Of a stretch of DNA of 64,000 bases, positions 1-12,213 are shown piece after piece. The DNA lies in contig SKCR01033470.1 of the NCBI GenBank assembly GCA_019454045.1, positions 62,001 to 126,000 on the forward strand. The letters are read 5' to 3'. Both the position numbers and the translations under genes were made by a program. Under the pieces are notes generated by a model, which did no database searches, was not told the DNA's origin, and worked only from the letters and a program-made list of their open reading frames with translations. Within the stretch, counting starts at the first letter, position 1, and each line of letters begins with the position of its first letter. This DNA comes from Zanthoxylum bungeanum. Its lineage: Eukaryota > Streptophyta > Magnoliopsida > Sapindales > Rutaceae.

Positions 1-1269
1 TTTAAAATTATCTATTAGGTTCTTATATTTTTTTTATATTTATCCATTTGGTCTCTATTGTTGACGATTGAGAGAAAATATCAAATCTCGATCAAGTTGG
101 GAGTATGGGATCCGGGATGAAAAATCATCCCGAATAAAAATTTTAAATGTGATTCTGGATGATTTTTCATTTCATTTTAAAAAAAAAAAATCAATCATAA
201 TTTAAAATAATTTTTTTATCCCAAATTATAATTAGAACGAGATGAGACATCCTGATTGCATTCCTAATAATGTTTAGCAATACATAATGTAACGCGGATT
301 CTTTACTGTTAAAATAATAGGATCTGATGGTTAATTATTAGAATATGTTTCCTGTTAATTACATGCAAAAAAAGAAAAAGAAAGAAAAAAGAATTGTTGA
401 GAGAATATAGCTAGACAATACATGGACTATATATATGATTAGCTATGCTAAATCAAATTTTAAAAATCCAAATTGAAACCTTTTTTCTTTAAATAAAATG
501 CTGATCTGGCTCCATTATAAGTCGATGAAATTCAACCTGGAAGCTCTTAAATTTTGAAGGTAATGATTACCTCTGTGTGTTGCAGTAGGTCGAGCTGTCT
601 ATGTTTAGCTTAATATGCATTGCCTTCTCTAACTTTTAATATATATACCAAATCAACGCAAGTAACATAACTACTCAATTTGGGTTCCTTGAAGGGCGAA
701 AGCTGAAGGGGAAAAAAATAAAACCCTAAAACTGAAAAGTATAAGTGACTGAATTAGCTAGTTCAGTAATTAACAAGATTGAAAGAAGATCTCAAGCACT
801 GCAAAAATGAAAATTGAAATCCAACAAGCATAAATAAGAAACAATAACTTTATCTAAGGACATTGCTGAAAATGAGAACCCTAGAGATAAATGAGTAATC
901 AGTATGGGCAAGTGAGTATTAGGTGCAAGTACTAGTATTACAGCTGCAACTAGGGTTTATGGTTGAGTCAAGTGAAGCATGGAGAGCCGAGGGTAGAGAT
1001 GGCAATTTGTCAAGATAGGTTTGAATTTATCGATTATGGATTCGAAATAAAAAATTATCTTATATTATGATTAAAATTCAGAATTTTAACTAAAAAATTA
1101 ATATTTGAAAAAAAAAAATTGTATCAAATCCCTATCTGTTTTTTCATTTGAGACGAAATTAAACGATATAAGATAATAAATGATATAAAATTTTTAAATT
1201 TTGACATTCTTAATAAAATAGTAATATGTGTGTGACATGAGAGGGAAAGCGAGGGAATATATATATAAT

Positions 1270-1289
1270 GAGAGAGAGAGAGAGAGAGA
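1270..1289. repeat. AG dinucleotide microsatellite
   Basis: An uninterrupted run of about ten AG units in AT-rich DNA. An open frame crosses it but encodes only an Arg-Glu repeat, so it is not treated as coding. Confidence 0.9.
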
Positions 1290-1747
1290 AGAACAGTACA
1301 ATAATATTATTATTTTGTTGTCTTTTGATTGCATTTATTTCGGATTGTCCCTCAGAAAGAGAAAAGACCCAACTCCCCCCTCGAATTCCAAATCCCCATA
1401 CCCAGAAATTTATTTATAATTATGATGTGAGTTGATTTTGGGCGACTTACTCAATGCCACTGCATTAAATTGGACAGTGCCAACACCATGCATGAGAACC
1501 TGACTCCTCTCTCTGCCCACTGCACTGACTCTTCCTTTTGCCCTCACTTTCACTGTTTCTTTTCAATATTAGTACTGCAAAAACTTATATAATTAATTAG
1601 TGCATGACTTGACTAATCCTTTTCCATTTTCCTTTTTTTTCTTTTTTTTCTTTTTTCCATCAATTCCTTACTAGTTACTTCCACCAATTCCTTATTCTTG
1701 ATGTGTTGGCATTACTACACACTTTCCAAGTTTATAATAATGCAATT

Positions 1748-1771
1748 AGAGAGAGAGAGAGAGAGAGAGAA
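1748..1771. repeat. AG dinucleotide microsatellite (second)
   Basis: About twelve AG/GA units, 0.5 kb downstream of the first AG run. Such tracts are common in plant promoters and 5'UTRs, but no gene start is visible beside it. Confidence 0.9.
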
Positions 1772-3238
1772 AAGAAGAATAACAACTGTTACATCTTTTT
1801 CAACCCTTTTCCTTCCTTAACAACGTGCCTTTTGTCCCCCTCTGGGTCTGGCTCCTATCAAGTCTCATCACCTCTCTTCAAATGTCAAGGAGAAACGGCG
1901 GGTTCAAAGGTATTTGGATTGTAGGCATTTTCTTTTTTTAAATGAAATCTAGCTATATTTAGAAATTTAAATATAATTAAAGTCTTTTTATAGTATAATT
2001 CGTTATTTAAAATTTTGAAATTTGTAGATAATTATATAAGACAGGAATAATTTCAATGCTGGACAAAATTTTTGTCTTTAGTATTTTTGCATAAATTTTT
2101 ATACAAAAATTTTGTAAGATTATCATTTTTATTATTTATTAAAGTAGTATTAGGAAGATGCTTAAAAATATGGATTTCTTAAGATTTTGGTCTCTAAACA
2201 TCATCTAATTCGCCTAAACTTAAAACCGGTTCTGATGAGAAAAGACAACTATATTAATAGTTTTTAATTGTAAATTTAATTTCTAATTGATTATGAAAAA
2301 TACGTATATAAATTATATTGTTAGATTTTATTCTAACTAAATCTGAATCTTAAAGATAATTGAAGTATTGTATTCAAGTTCAGTCTATTAACATCATATT
2401 TTCGTGACATTATTAAGTAATGGAATTTTAACCTTAAAAAAACAAATTCGACCTTCCTTAAAGCTTCTATGTATATATGATCCATATTGGCATGTGCCCT
2501 TTTGCTCACTGTACACCATTCTCCATATGGGATTATTCAACTTCTTGCAAAATTGCACTAATTAATGTTATATAAGAGAGGGAATAATAGCAAAACCACT
2601 TTGATATTTGGTAACATTAAGTGAAATTTCCCTAATATTTTCAAACCCTCTTACATAGGGTTTTGTTATAATTATTTTGGTTCTTATTATATAACATGAG
2701 ATAAGGATGGTAATTGAGATATCTCGTCACCGATCTCGTCCTGTCTCGTCTTGATTGTGATTCGAAATTAAAAAAAAAAAAAAGCATATGAACGCCAACT
2801 GATATTTTTGAATCAAGACAAAAAATCGTCTCAATTAGTGATCTCAAATTCCAATCAAGATTTGAGATCTTTTAAACTAAAATTCGAGATTTTTAAGAAT
2901 GAGGAAGATTTCGCTTAATTTCATCGAACATCAGAGGAAATTTGCTCATTTTTCCTATGAGAGAGCTTCCCTCTGTGGTTCATAATATTACATATACATA
3001 ATCTTTCATTAATCATTCTCAACAGAAAGCTTGTCTCAATGCTGTGTTTAGAGATCATCGATATACTATTAGCGGGGTTGCAATGAAGTAAGTCAAGTTT
3101 AATGGAGACATTGAGCTTGCAGAAGTGATGTGAATCAAGTTTTAATGAAAGTTTTAATTGGGTCAATCACAAAACAAAGAGTAATGAAGAATCGAAGAAG
3201 CAATAGCAGGCCTAATCCATGCATATATGGCAAAAATG

Positions 3239-3818
3239 AAACAAGAGAGGAAGAAGAGTCGAATCACTTCAATTAGACTTCAATGAAAATGGTCCAAACT
3301 TTATTAATTTGACCCAGGTGTTTGAAGATCAAGCCTAGTAATCCGTAATGGCGCATACTACAAGATTAATTGGGATTAGTATTTATTTTATTTATGATAT
3401 ATCATTAGTATTAAACATTATGGGCCTACACGTCTACAGTATTTATCTGGTTAATTAGTTATTTAATTTTCCTTAGTGGGGAATGCTAGTTTAAGTTAGT
3501 TTAGCTACTTCTCTTGGTGGGCAAGTAGGGGGCTAGATGTTTGAAATTGGGTTGTTAGTAGGTCCAGGGTAGATTAGGTTTATTTTATCTTTTCCTAAGT
3601 CAATAGTGGTTTTCAATGTAATATGTGTTTAAACATGACTTTATCAATTAATGAAAATTACATTACATTTGAAAATATTCTGAAATTTGCGTGAGCATAT
3701 AGAGGGAGAAAGAATTATTCTTCCTCATTAAATTTGAACATAAGACTTATCAAAAATTGACAATCTTTGTAGCGTTTCTAAATAGCTTAGATTCTGTTAA
3801 GAAATAAAGAAAGATTGC
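3239..3818 (+). repeat. LTR-like dispersed repeat, copy A
   Basis: This stretch matches 34050-34700 in the same orientation over some 600 bases, from the shared AACAAGAGAGGAAGAAGAG to the shared ATTCTGTTAA..AATAAAGAAA. A PBS-like sequence follows directly (3824-3840), so it is probably the 3' part of a long terminal repeat whose internal region was split by the copia element starting at 4000. The left boundary is uncertain because similarity to the second copy stops before any clear TG terminus. Confidence 0.55.
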
Positions 3819-3823
3819 ATCAG

Positions 3824-3840
3824 TTGATATCAAGAGCTAA
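3824..3840 (+). other. Probable retrotransposon primer binding site (tRNA-iMet type)
   Basis: TTGATATCAAGAGCTAA lies a few bases after the end of the LTR-like repeat and resembles the plant TGGTATCAGAGC primer-binding motif for initiator-Met tRNA. It supports reading 3239-3818 as a 5' LTR end of an element in plus orientation. Confidence 0.45.
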
Positions 3841-3999
3841 GGGTTCTAAGGTCAAGTTTTCTAATTTTGTTTTTAATTCTTGGTGTTTTCAGTCTTAAGG
3901 GTTGTTCCTTTTATTCTTGTTTCATTTATTGTTAATTTTCTTGTTTATAATTCAATTTTTGTCTAGTTTTTAATATAGTCTTGTTTCTTATGAATCTTG

Positions 4000-6497
4000 T
4001 GTTAGAGTTGGTGCTCGGAGTGCCAATCCGGATCGTATTTATGTCCGACTCATGAATATGAACAATTATTTTTTCCATAATATTACTTATTTATGATAGC
4101 ACCTCTTGTTTTTTATATACGCATTAGATCTAATTATGATTAGATTGAAACTAAATATGATTTAGTGATATGTATATATTAGATAAAGACTCTAAGATTT
4201 ACAATGTAGTGCGCAGTTATAACGTAGTTTGTAATTGACATTGGGAAACGTCATTATAAGTTGTATATTCTCAAATAAAGTTCCTGGTCAAGATTTACTA
4301 ACACTGGTTGGTTAGTAAAATCCGATGAGACCAGTATATGTCGTATATCGAGACTTGATCCGATGGTTTATCTCAATGAACCATGAGTCTTGGGAGACTC
4401 ATATAGACGTGTAGGTGTTTATTTGATAAACACTAAGCGACTTACTGAAGAATTCCTAATAGATTGTATACCAACGTCAATATGAATTTTCTCGGGTTGA
4501 GTAGCATAGTGATCCTTTGACTTGAGATACAACCATGGATGTATGATATATCCTTCACACTTTGATGGTAGTCACGTCACCAATCTATTTAGATCAGACT
4601 TCTGCCTGTTCGTTGGGTATGGACTGATACTCAGGATATCTTGTGTGTATCAAGATAGGATCTGTCAGTTCTATGTACAGAGCATAGATATTCAATATGA
4701 AATTAGCAATCTGTTAAATCCATGGGCTCGTGGTACACTGTAGAGGTAAGTTCTAAGTATTATTTAAGAGATTTCTAATAGATACATCAACGATATTTTA
4801 CCTATAGAGATTTGACGTTTATATCTATATCTCTGGGATAATCTGGATACCTGTGACAAAGGGATTATACGTATGTGATGACCTCGGCCTGTATGGTTTA
4901 GTGAGTTTATCTATGGTCGTCAGAATTTACGGGTGGGTAGATTATGGACACAAAATTGGATTTTGTGCCGGATATGCCTGAATCTAGAGTCTCACTAATA
5001 AAACATACTCGTAGAGCACTAGGGTAATATTTATAAATAATATTGATTATTTATAAATCGTTTAACAGTTAAACGAAAAGATACATGCTTAAAGGTTTTT
5101 TCAGCCATTTCCTACTTAATGTGTATTTGGATTTAATACATGATTTTATTAAATACACATTAATTATGTGTCAAATAAAGTATTTGACGCATGTCAAAAA
5201 TATATGTATTATGGAATATTTAAAGTAAATATGATACATATATTTAGATATATGTATTAAGTAATTATCTAATTATTTAATTATTAAATAATTATAATAA
5301 TTAAATACATTTATCAATAGAATGATTATGGTTTATATGGCCAAATGTAATTGGTTCACTTGTTAGAAAACATTTAATATTTAGATATAAGGGTTTCTTT
5401 TTTCATTTTGCTTAAGAATTCTAAGCTTTCAAAAACACAAAAGACATAAGAGACTTGAGAGGAAAAGAGAAGAAACCAAGAAAGAAGTGAAGAAAACTTG
5501 CAAATTAGTAAGTAATTTCAACTTTTTTTAGAAGGAAAAATATTTTTTTTATTCTTGGCTATAATATATGTTGTTCACTTATTTCTCTACTCTCTTTTGT
5601 TTGTGTTATGAAGTTTGAAAGCTTGAATGAAATATGTATGCATGTATATAAACAAAGTTTGCTTATTAATGGTTAATAAGCACACTATTGGTCATTGGAT
5701 GACTTGGTTGCCATTCTAGAGTGGTTAGGCCTCTCAATGATGACTTAGAATTATTCTTGAGTTGTTTTAAAGTGGTGAGACTTGTTTGGTGTTGTAGAAA
5801 TTTGATTAGAGTGTTGGAATGTATTAATTTTGGTTAATTTGATTAAATTGAATAATTAGGGGTTTGAACCTAAATCAAAATTGGGGCTTTTCATATATAT
5901 GTTGTATTTTGATACATATAAGATGTATAAATTATTTTGGTAGTGATTGGAAATCACCTAGTCTTGTTTTTGACAAATTAGGACCAAAATGATCAAAATG
6001 ACAATTATCGGGCGCTCATGGCAATTACTTAAAATTATGAAAAAAATTCTAGGTTATTATTTCATGTATATGAGATGTACAAATCATTTTGGTAGTGATT
6101 GGAAATCACCTAAACTTGTATTTGATAATTTAGGACCAAAATGATCAAAATATAAAATATTTGGGGCTTTCCGGTAATTAATAAAAATCTGAATTTTTTT
6201 CAGAATTTTTTTTTGTTTTTTTATGTATATGTGATATAAAAATCATTTTGGTTGTGATTATAAATCACCTAAACTTATTTTTGACAACTTAGGACTAAAA
6301 TAATTAAAATTGAAAGTTTTGGGGTTGCACGGTAATTTACTGAACTTCTGATTTTTGGGTTAAAAATTATGTTTTTGAGTATTGAGTGATTAAAATAAAT
6401 AATTTTATTTTAATTACCCAAGAAAAATTAAAGAAATCATAAAATTTGATTTTCCCGTATTCCGCTGCGTAACCCGAACATACCGCCCAAAATCACA
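4000..6497 (+). repeat. 5' LTR of the old copia-like element
   Basis: Starts TGTTAGAG at 4000 and ends in ..ATCACA just before the PBS at 6505, giving about 2.5 kb. The partner at 23086-24020 matches blocks of it (4000-4150, about 4594-5210, and a patch near 6068) but lacks the rest. It contains three copies of a ~150-bp repeat near its 3' end. Confidence 0.65.
5905..6330 (+). repeat. Three ~150-bp tandem repeats inside the copia LTR
   Basis: Three successive units each carry a TATATG..GATGTA, an ATTTTGGTAGTGATTGGAAA-like line, a CACCTA..CTTG line, and end in TTAGGACCAAAATGATCAAA or a variant (near 5941-6000, 6090-6150 and 6250-6310). The third is the most diverged. Confidence 0.7.
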
Positions 6498-6504
6498 ATA
6501 AAAT

Positions 6505-6516
6505 TGGTATCAGAGC
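6505..6516 (+). other. Primer binding site, initiator-Met tRNA
   Basis: TGGTATCAGAGC, the canonical plant copia PBS, eight bases after the LTR terminus. It fixes the orientation (plus) and the LTR 3' end of the 4000-24020 element. Confidence 0.85.
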
Positions 6517-7200
6517 GAGTTTGATTCTTGGCCCATGATATGATTAGCCCTTTAAAATTTGATATTTAGTCTAATCTTTACTTGATACATGCATATGTTA
6601 TTTAATTTGATTAAATAAAGTGTATGATACTTTGCGGAAAATCCCTATTTAATAAGGCATTAAAGTAATTAGTATTAGGAATACTTATTTCTTGGTCCGC
6701 CTTGTCAGTACAGATGTAAATTTTTTATTGATGTTGTAGCTGTATCGTGCCAAAGTTGTACAGTTATGGCTGATGGTAATTCATTTATGCCGGTAGAACT
6801 TATATGATAAGAGACAAATTCAAGTGAACGTGGAAATCCTGAATGTGCCAAAGCTGTCAGGACTACATCGGTAACTTGAGTTTGTCACTGACAAGTGAAG
6901 CCTTGATACGTCTCCCGTGAACGTGTCAAAGCTGTCACAACGATAAACGGTCATGACCAAAATTAGGAGTCACAGTGAGTGTGATTGACAATGAGTTGTC
7001 TACCTGTGAATATACATAGGCGAGAACGTGTCAAACCTGTGAGTCGAAATATATTCATGGGGTCCACTTCCCACTATGGAATTTAATTTAGTTATTACAT
7101 TCCCGTTTTCCGTTGGGGATTACGGTATTACGTAAAATAATGGGAGGTACTGCTAGGTTAAAAATTCATGCCTAAAGCAGTGTATAATATTATGAAAATT

Positions 7201-7204
<4 letters not shown>
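6517..7204 (+). other. Untranslated leader remnant of the copia-like element
   Basis: Sequence between the PBS and the TG microsatellite. No gag domain is recognisable. Short related phrases recur (CGTGTCAAAGCTGTCA and variants at about 6850, 6918 and 7027), suggesting small internal duplications. Confidence 0.4.
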
Positions 7205-7236
<32 letters not shown>

Positions 7237-7265
7237 GTGTGTGTGTGTGTGTGGTGGTGTGTGTG

Positions 7266-7302
<37 letters not shown>

Positions 7303-7360
7303 GTGTGTTGTGTGTGTGTGTGGTGTGTGTGTGTGTGTGTGGTGTGTGTGTGTGTGTGTG

Positions 7361-7430
<70 letters not shown>
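7205..7430. repeat. TG/GT microsatellite, interrupted
   Basis: About 225 bp of GT repeats with occasional extra T or G interruptions. The tract continues after the inserted solo LTR (9532-9547), so the insertion occurred inside the microsatellite. Apparent Cys-Val open frames across it are artefacts of the repeat. Confidence 0.95.
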
Positions 7431-7433
<3 letters not shown>

Positions 7434-8377
7434 TGAGCGAAAAATATATTAATATTTACCGCCCCTTTTACTTAATATTTTGTTTAGTTTCTCGGGTTTG
7501 ATGAACGTTTTGATGTGTTTTAGTTTATTTTACAGATAAAATAATATTGGGACACAATGAAATCATTTAGGACGAAATGTGGGTCAAATAAGGGCAAAAA
7601 TTGGACTTGACATATTGATTTTGGAGATTGGAAACTTGAAAGGACGTTTCAACGAAGTGCAGTTTTGGAAATTCCAGTTTTGCGCATCTGTCGTATTTTG
7701 GGCATAAATATTTACTCCGATATCGGATTGAGCTGATTCAAGTTCCAGATTAAAGAAGAATCAAAGATCTACAACTTTGAAAGACAAAATAATTTCGAAT
7801 TCTGAATATTTCATACCCAAAATTGAGGAACCATGCAGAACTGTGTTGTGTGTAATTATTAAAGTCATTTTCAATCATTTTCAAAGCAAAAAAATAAATT
7901 AATAAATAAATAATAAAAATTATCAAATCACCACCAAACATGATAAGCAATTAGTGGAGCAATTAATAATGGATTTGGTGGAGTAATTAGTGGAGCAATT
8001 AATAATTGATTTGGTGGATGATTTGATGGAGGTAAAATTTTGCCTATAAATACCAAGTCATTTCATTTGTAAATTCATACTTTCTTCTAAGGAATTCCTT
8101 AAGAATACTAAGAAGATTGTATATTGTTTGTTTATTTACAGCTTTCAGTAATTAATTTCCGCTTTCGCACTTTCTTTTCTTTACTTTTCAGTTTTTACTT
8201 TCCGCAATTTACTTTTACGCACAGTACTTTTCTTTCTTTAATTTTTAGTTTTTACTTTTCAGTAATGAGGAGGTAACTCCCATTTTCTGGGGTAAAAGGT
8301 AAAACTTTTATTACTAATATTTAGATTAATCTCCCTTAATTATAATATATAAACTAGTTAAAACCTGACTTAACGAG

Positions 8378-8515
8378 GATACCGCCATATTGGTCGGTTG
8401 GTAATTATTTAAATTGGTTTTAACCTGACTAAATTGGATACCGCCTGATTGGTCGGTTGGTAATTAATTATTAATTTGACTTAATCTGGATACCGCCTAT
8501 ATGGCTGGTTGGTAA
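8378..8515 (+). repeat. ACCGCC..GGTCGGTTGGTAATTA short repeats in the solo LTR
   Basis: Three units carry GGATACCGCC, then a variable base pair or two, then GG[T/C][C/T]GGTTGGTAATTA, separated by TTAA-rich spacers. The equivalent part of the 58325-60387 LTR carries more copies of the reverse complement (CCAGCC..GGCGG). Confidence 0.75.
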
Positions 8516-8627
8516 TTATCATGCAAAGTTAATATATTATATTAAGGGAGATATCTAAAATAGAAGTAATAAAAGTGGATCTTTTTACCTCAACATTTTC
8601 TTTTATTGTAATTTTACTTTATTTACT

Positions 8628-8760
8628 TTTCAGCAATTTACTTTCAGCAATTTACTTTTCAGCAATTTACTTTTCAGCATTTAATTTTCAGTATTTAATT
8701 TCAGCATTTACTTTTAGCATTTACTTTTCAGCATTTAATTTTCAGTATTTTACTTTATGT
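8628..8760 (+). repeat. TTTACTTTTCAGCA short tandem repeats
   Basis: Six to eight imperfect units of TTTACTTTTCAGCA / TTTAATTTTCAGTA, about 15-17 bp apart, inside the solo LTR. The open frame across it is low-complexity (Phe/Ser/Ala) and not considered coding. Confidence 0.7.
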
Positions 8761-9531
8761 CTTTTATTTTATTTAAGTTTTTTTTACTACCCGTAAATAT
8801 GTGTCGTAACTAAGCCAGTTATCTGGGGTTGTGATGAAATCCAATATCACCGGTTTATAAGGGGTTCAATTATAGTTTGAGTGATTTAAAGGTTTACTTA
8901 TTAAGTCTTAAGCTTAATGCGTCTTGTTAATTGGCCACTAATAAGATTGATGCGGTAAAACTAAAATAAACTTGACAAATGAATTTTAGGTTTCAGCCTT
9001 AGACTTAATAGCCCACGATCTTCCTTGAGGATATATAACCCTTTAATAGATTTCCTTACAGTATAGACATATACCTGTCGGGCGCGGGTAGCCATAATTG
9101 GAACTAAACTTAATGAATCCAGATAATTTGGTTGACATAGACATATGGTTCAATTGGGTTAAACTGGGTATTTGCGTCTGACCATTGACATAGGCTTTTG
9201 CATAATTTAGTGTTCCAGGTTAGTAAACCGATTTATTACACAAACATAAATTAACCACTTCATCTTTAAAATGATATTTGAAGAAATCACAATCCTAGAT
9301 AGTTTTTAATATTGAATTTTCTTAAACCTACATTCGAGCAATTTTATTTACTTGTTTTTAAATTTAAAACCTTCATCATTTCAAATCAATCAATCAACCT
9401 GTTAGATACTAGTAATCATTTGACCTCATAAAATTAATAGATTAGGTATTAAGTCCTCGTGTGATCGATACTTTTTATACTACTTGAACGATACGTGCAC
9501 TTGCGTTATACGCGTGTGTAAGCACCGGTCA

Positions 9532-10530
9532 GTGTGTGTGTGTGTTTCCTTTATTCTATTGTGTATATAGAATTAAACTTCTTATCCACTGCATGTATAT
9601 TATTATATATGTTTTCTAACCTGACTTATGGTTGTATTTTTCTAGAATAGGTTTTAGATATCAATAGACATGGATATAATTAGATTAGTCTAAACCATCA
9701 GAAACTATTGTTTCAAATTTTCTTAGAAAATCAAGATGGTTAGTGACTTAGTTACTAAGTCATAATAGATAATCTAAAAAGATATCCATTTTAGGATATA
9801 ACGATCTAGAGAGAATAGTTTCTTGTGCAGTAAAAATTGACATGAATTGGTTAATGTCTCGAGATTCTTTACTGACATTAAGAAAATCCTATTAGGTGTT
9901 TGTTTATCTGATAATGACGTTTCTTGGCTTTATTGACCTTTAGAGGTAATGTGTCTGACACGGTTTACTAATCAATTATTTACAATTATTGTGAATAGTT
10001 GAAGGAAAATCATAAAGCTAAAGAAAGAAGATGTGTATAGTTGTGTTTAGAGAATATCGATTCTCACAATATGACAACTATAGGTATTGGATATCAGATC
10101 TCCTGTCAAGTTATTTGAAATATTATTTAATGATTATTTTGATATATGATATCAGAACTTGCGACTATTGGATAGTTAATTGTTCTTTATAAAAAATTAT
10201 TACATGTTTTAATATGACTAGTAATGTCATTGTGGAAGGGATAAATATTAAGAAAAATATTCGGTAAAGTAAATAATTTAGAACAATGCTTTTGAAGATT
10301 TTATCATTTAAGCATTAGATGCTTATTATGTATGGTAAATGATGGTTTGGTACAATATTACACCACATATCCTTATTCATTTAATGAATGTTGTATTCAG
10401 GAATGTGATTAAATCTCATTTAATCAATGATCATCATTAAATCACAAATTTATTAAACTAATACATTAGATGTATGCAGTTTAATGAATTATAAATTGTC
10501 TTGGATAGTTTTCTTTACTTCTTAACTTAG
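9532..10530 (+). other. Decayed internal region of the copia-like element
   Basis: Between the solo LTR and the Ogre-like insertion. No open frame of useful length and no recognisable gag or protease motif. Its assignment rests on position between the two copia LTRs. It ends with CTTAG (10526-10530), the target site of the next insertion. Confidence 0.45.
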
Positions 10531-11226
10531 TGTGGGAACACAGAAACTGGGCGACGTATGCTGTCCCGGGCTCGCGGCCCGGTTGGGAGTACGGAGTAGC
10601 CCGCTGGGGACTAAACCAGAGAATAATGGAGTCGCCACCCGGTGTGAACCGGGAAAATAGTTTAAGGCCGCACTCACCCCTCGCAAGGGAAGACCTCAAA
10701 CTGATGGGTTCAGAATGGTCCCTTACTTATGCCACTTGTAATAAAATGATTTGTGCAATAATTCAACCAAGCCTAAGCAACATTTATTTCCAAGGATAAT
10801 TTACTTCTAAGTTCGCATGCATACATCAAAAGTTCATCTAGGTTCACATGTAACACATTTTCATATTTGCATACAACCTATTTGCATATAATTTATGTCC
10901 CAATTTGCATGCATAAAGATAAATACAGCTAGCGTACAATGTCATAAGCACATCACATTCGATCATGGGCATGCCAGTAGATAATAATTGTATAATCACG
11001 CATGAAAGCAAATTGGAGTAACGGAAATCATATAACTTCATGAACATGTTGAAAGGATGAATACAGAAGCATAATTAGGTAACTACCGTGCAAACATCAT
11101 CATGGAAACGAACATGTAACCTTGTGAACACAATGAATGACTAAGTGCGAGAACATGAGTAATCAAAAAAGGAAATGACACAATGAGTAACCATGCTTGA
11201 GATGTGATGGAAGATGACCTGTTTAC

Positions 11227-11500
11227 CGTGGGCGTTCGTGCGGTGTTCGTATCCGCTTTCAAACGGTAAACAGAAGGTTCGCATTCAAGTAGCGTTCGTA
11301 AACGCATTCGAACGAAAATGAAACAGAATGCTCACGTTCGTATGGCGTTCGGAAACGCGTTCGAACATAAATGAGACCTGATGCATGATAAGGCAAAATG
11401 CATGCGCGTTCGAGTTGCGTTCGCAAACGTGTTCGAACGAGCTGAGACAGAAAACATGCGTTCATGCGGCGTTCTGAAACGCTTTCGAACGGGGTCACAG
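11227..11500. repeat. CpG-rich GCGTTCG/TTCGAACG palindrome cluster in LTR
   Basis: Repeated GCGTTCG..AAACGC[A/G]TTCGAAC phrases, each a near-palindrome, in otherwise AT-rich DNA. About four pairs, matched in the other LTR at 18440-18680. Open frames across it (Arg/Asn/Thr-rich) come from the repeat. Confidence 0.8.
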
Positions 11501-11579
11501 TAGTGACCTCCGAAATGCAGTAAACAACATGACACATACATAAACGGATGAATAGATGACACCTAATAAATAATGGTGG

Positions 11580-12030
11580 GCTAAAAGTTGCGGCAAAGCA
11601 TCGTGGTAAAGGATTTTAACCTCTCAATATAGAGGACCTTTAATCGCACTTACTAAGCCCATGCGCAAACAACACAATACTTATATAAAAAAGTGAAGAC
11701 AATGATATCGGACTTCGTGTATCCGATTGAACATATTTCACATCCAATCGAATAGACATTATCCAGCGCGGCAAAGCATCGTGGTAAAGGATTTTAACCT
11801 CTCAAACTAGAGGACCTTTAATCACACTTACTAAGCCCATACGCTAATAACACGATGCATATAAGAAATAAAGACAACAATATTGGACTTCGTATACCTG
11901 ATTGAACATATCTCACATTCAACCGAATATATATCATCCGGCGCGGCAAAGCATCGTGGTAAAGGATTTTAACATCTCAAAATAGAGGACCTTTAATCGT
12001 TTTTACTAAGCCCATGCGCTTTATCTCATC
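11580..12030. repeat. Three ~176-bp repeats, each with a conserved hairpin
   Basis: Units near 11590, 11765 and 11940 share GCGGCAAAGCATCGTGGTAA and end in ACTAAGCCCAT. Each can fold: TAAAGG pairs with CCTTTA and, inside it, CCTCT pairs with AGAGG (first unit 11607-11642). The same three units occur at 18770-19205 in the other LTR. Confidence 0.85.
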
Positions 12031-12119
12031 ATTACATAAACCAATAACATGCAAAATCAAGTAGCGAATAGTAAACAAATCATAACAACATAAAACGAAA
12101 TATGCACCGTTTACTCAAG

Positions 12120-12213
12120 TGGTACGTGGAGTTGTATCCCGAGTACAGATCATACTACCGTCCATTCGGAATCGGCTATGAAATTTATGTCCGGGTTTTC
12201 ATCCTATATACCA
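12120..12213 (+). repeat. Shared ~93-bp module, copy A
   Basis: From TGGTACGTGGAGTTGTATCC to ..TTTCATCCTATATACCA. Near-identical to 19305-19398 and 33389-33479, and a clear homologue of 54638-54730 on the minus strand. Antisense to its host element. Function unknown. Confidence 0.85.

Larger units (their letters stand above)
1..3238. other. AT-rich intergenic region, no gene recognised
   Basis: I see no convincing exon, domain or RNA gene here. The sequence is AT-rich with homopolymer runs and two AG microsatellites, annotated separately. Short open frames occur on both strands, but they are low-complexity or have no family signature. It could hold decayed transposon sequence or a distal promoter of a gene left of the window; nothing in the sequence decides this. 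Confidence 0.6.
7431..9531 (+). mobile_element. Solo LTR of an Athila/Tat-type gypsy element
   Basis: A 2.1-kb unit begins TGATGAG, ends ..CCGGTCA, and has GTGTG on both sides (7426-7430 and 9532-9536), consistent with a 5-bp target duplication within the microsatellite. It is homologous in inverse orientation to the Athila-like LTR at 58325-60387. Shared landmarks are TTTCTCG[G/A]G..GAACGTTTTGATGT near the start, ACCGCC..GGTCGGTTGGTAATT repeats in the middle, and ACTACTTGAACGATACGT near the end. No internal region remains, as expected after LTR-LTR recombination. The two LTRs are clearly diverged, so this is a relative and not the same subfamily. Confidence 0.85.

Noticed and set aside
7168..7501. 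Three overlapping frames encoding Cys-Val repeats
   Set aside because: Pure translation of the TG microsatellite in different frames; no start context and no protein family.
10530..10799. 89-codon plus-strand frame at the Ogre-like LTR end
   Set aside because: Repeated in the other LTR only in shifted form, and antisense to the element; the GC-rich start of the LTR keeps it open by chance.
11083..11562. Several Arg/Thr/Asn-rich minus-strand frames
   Set aside because: Produced by the TTCGAACG palindrome cluster, which is open in several frames.
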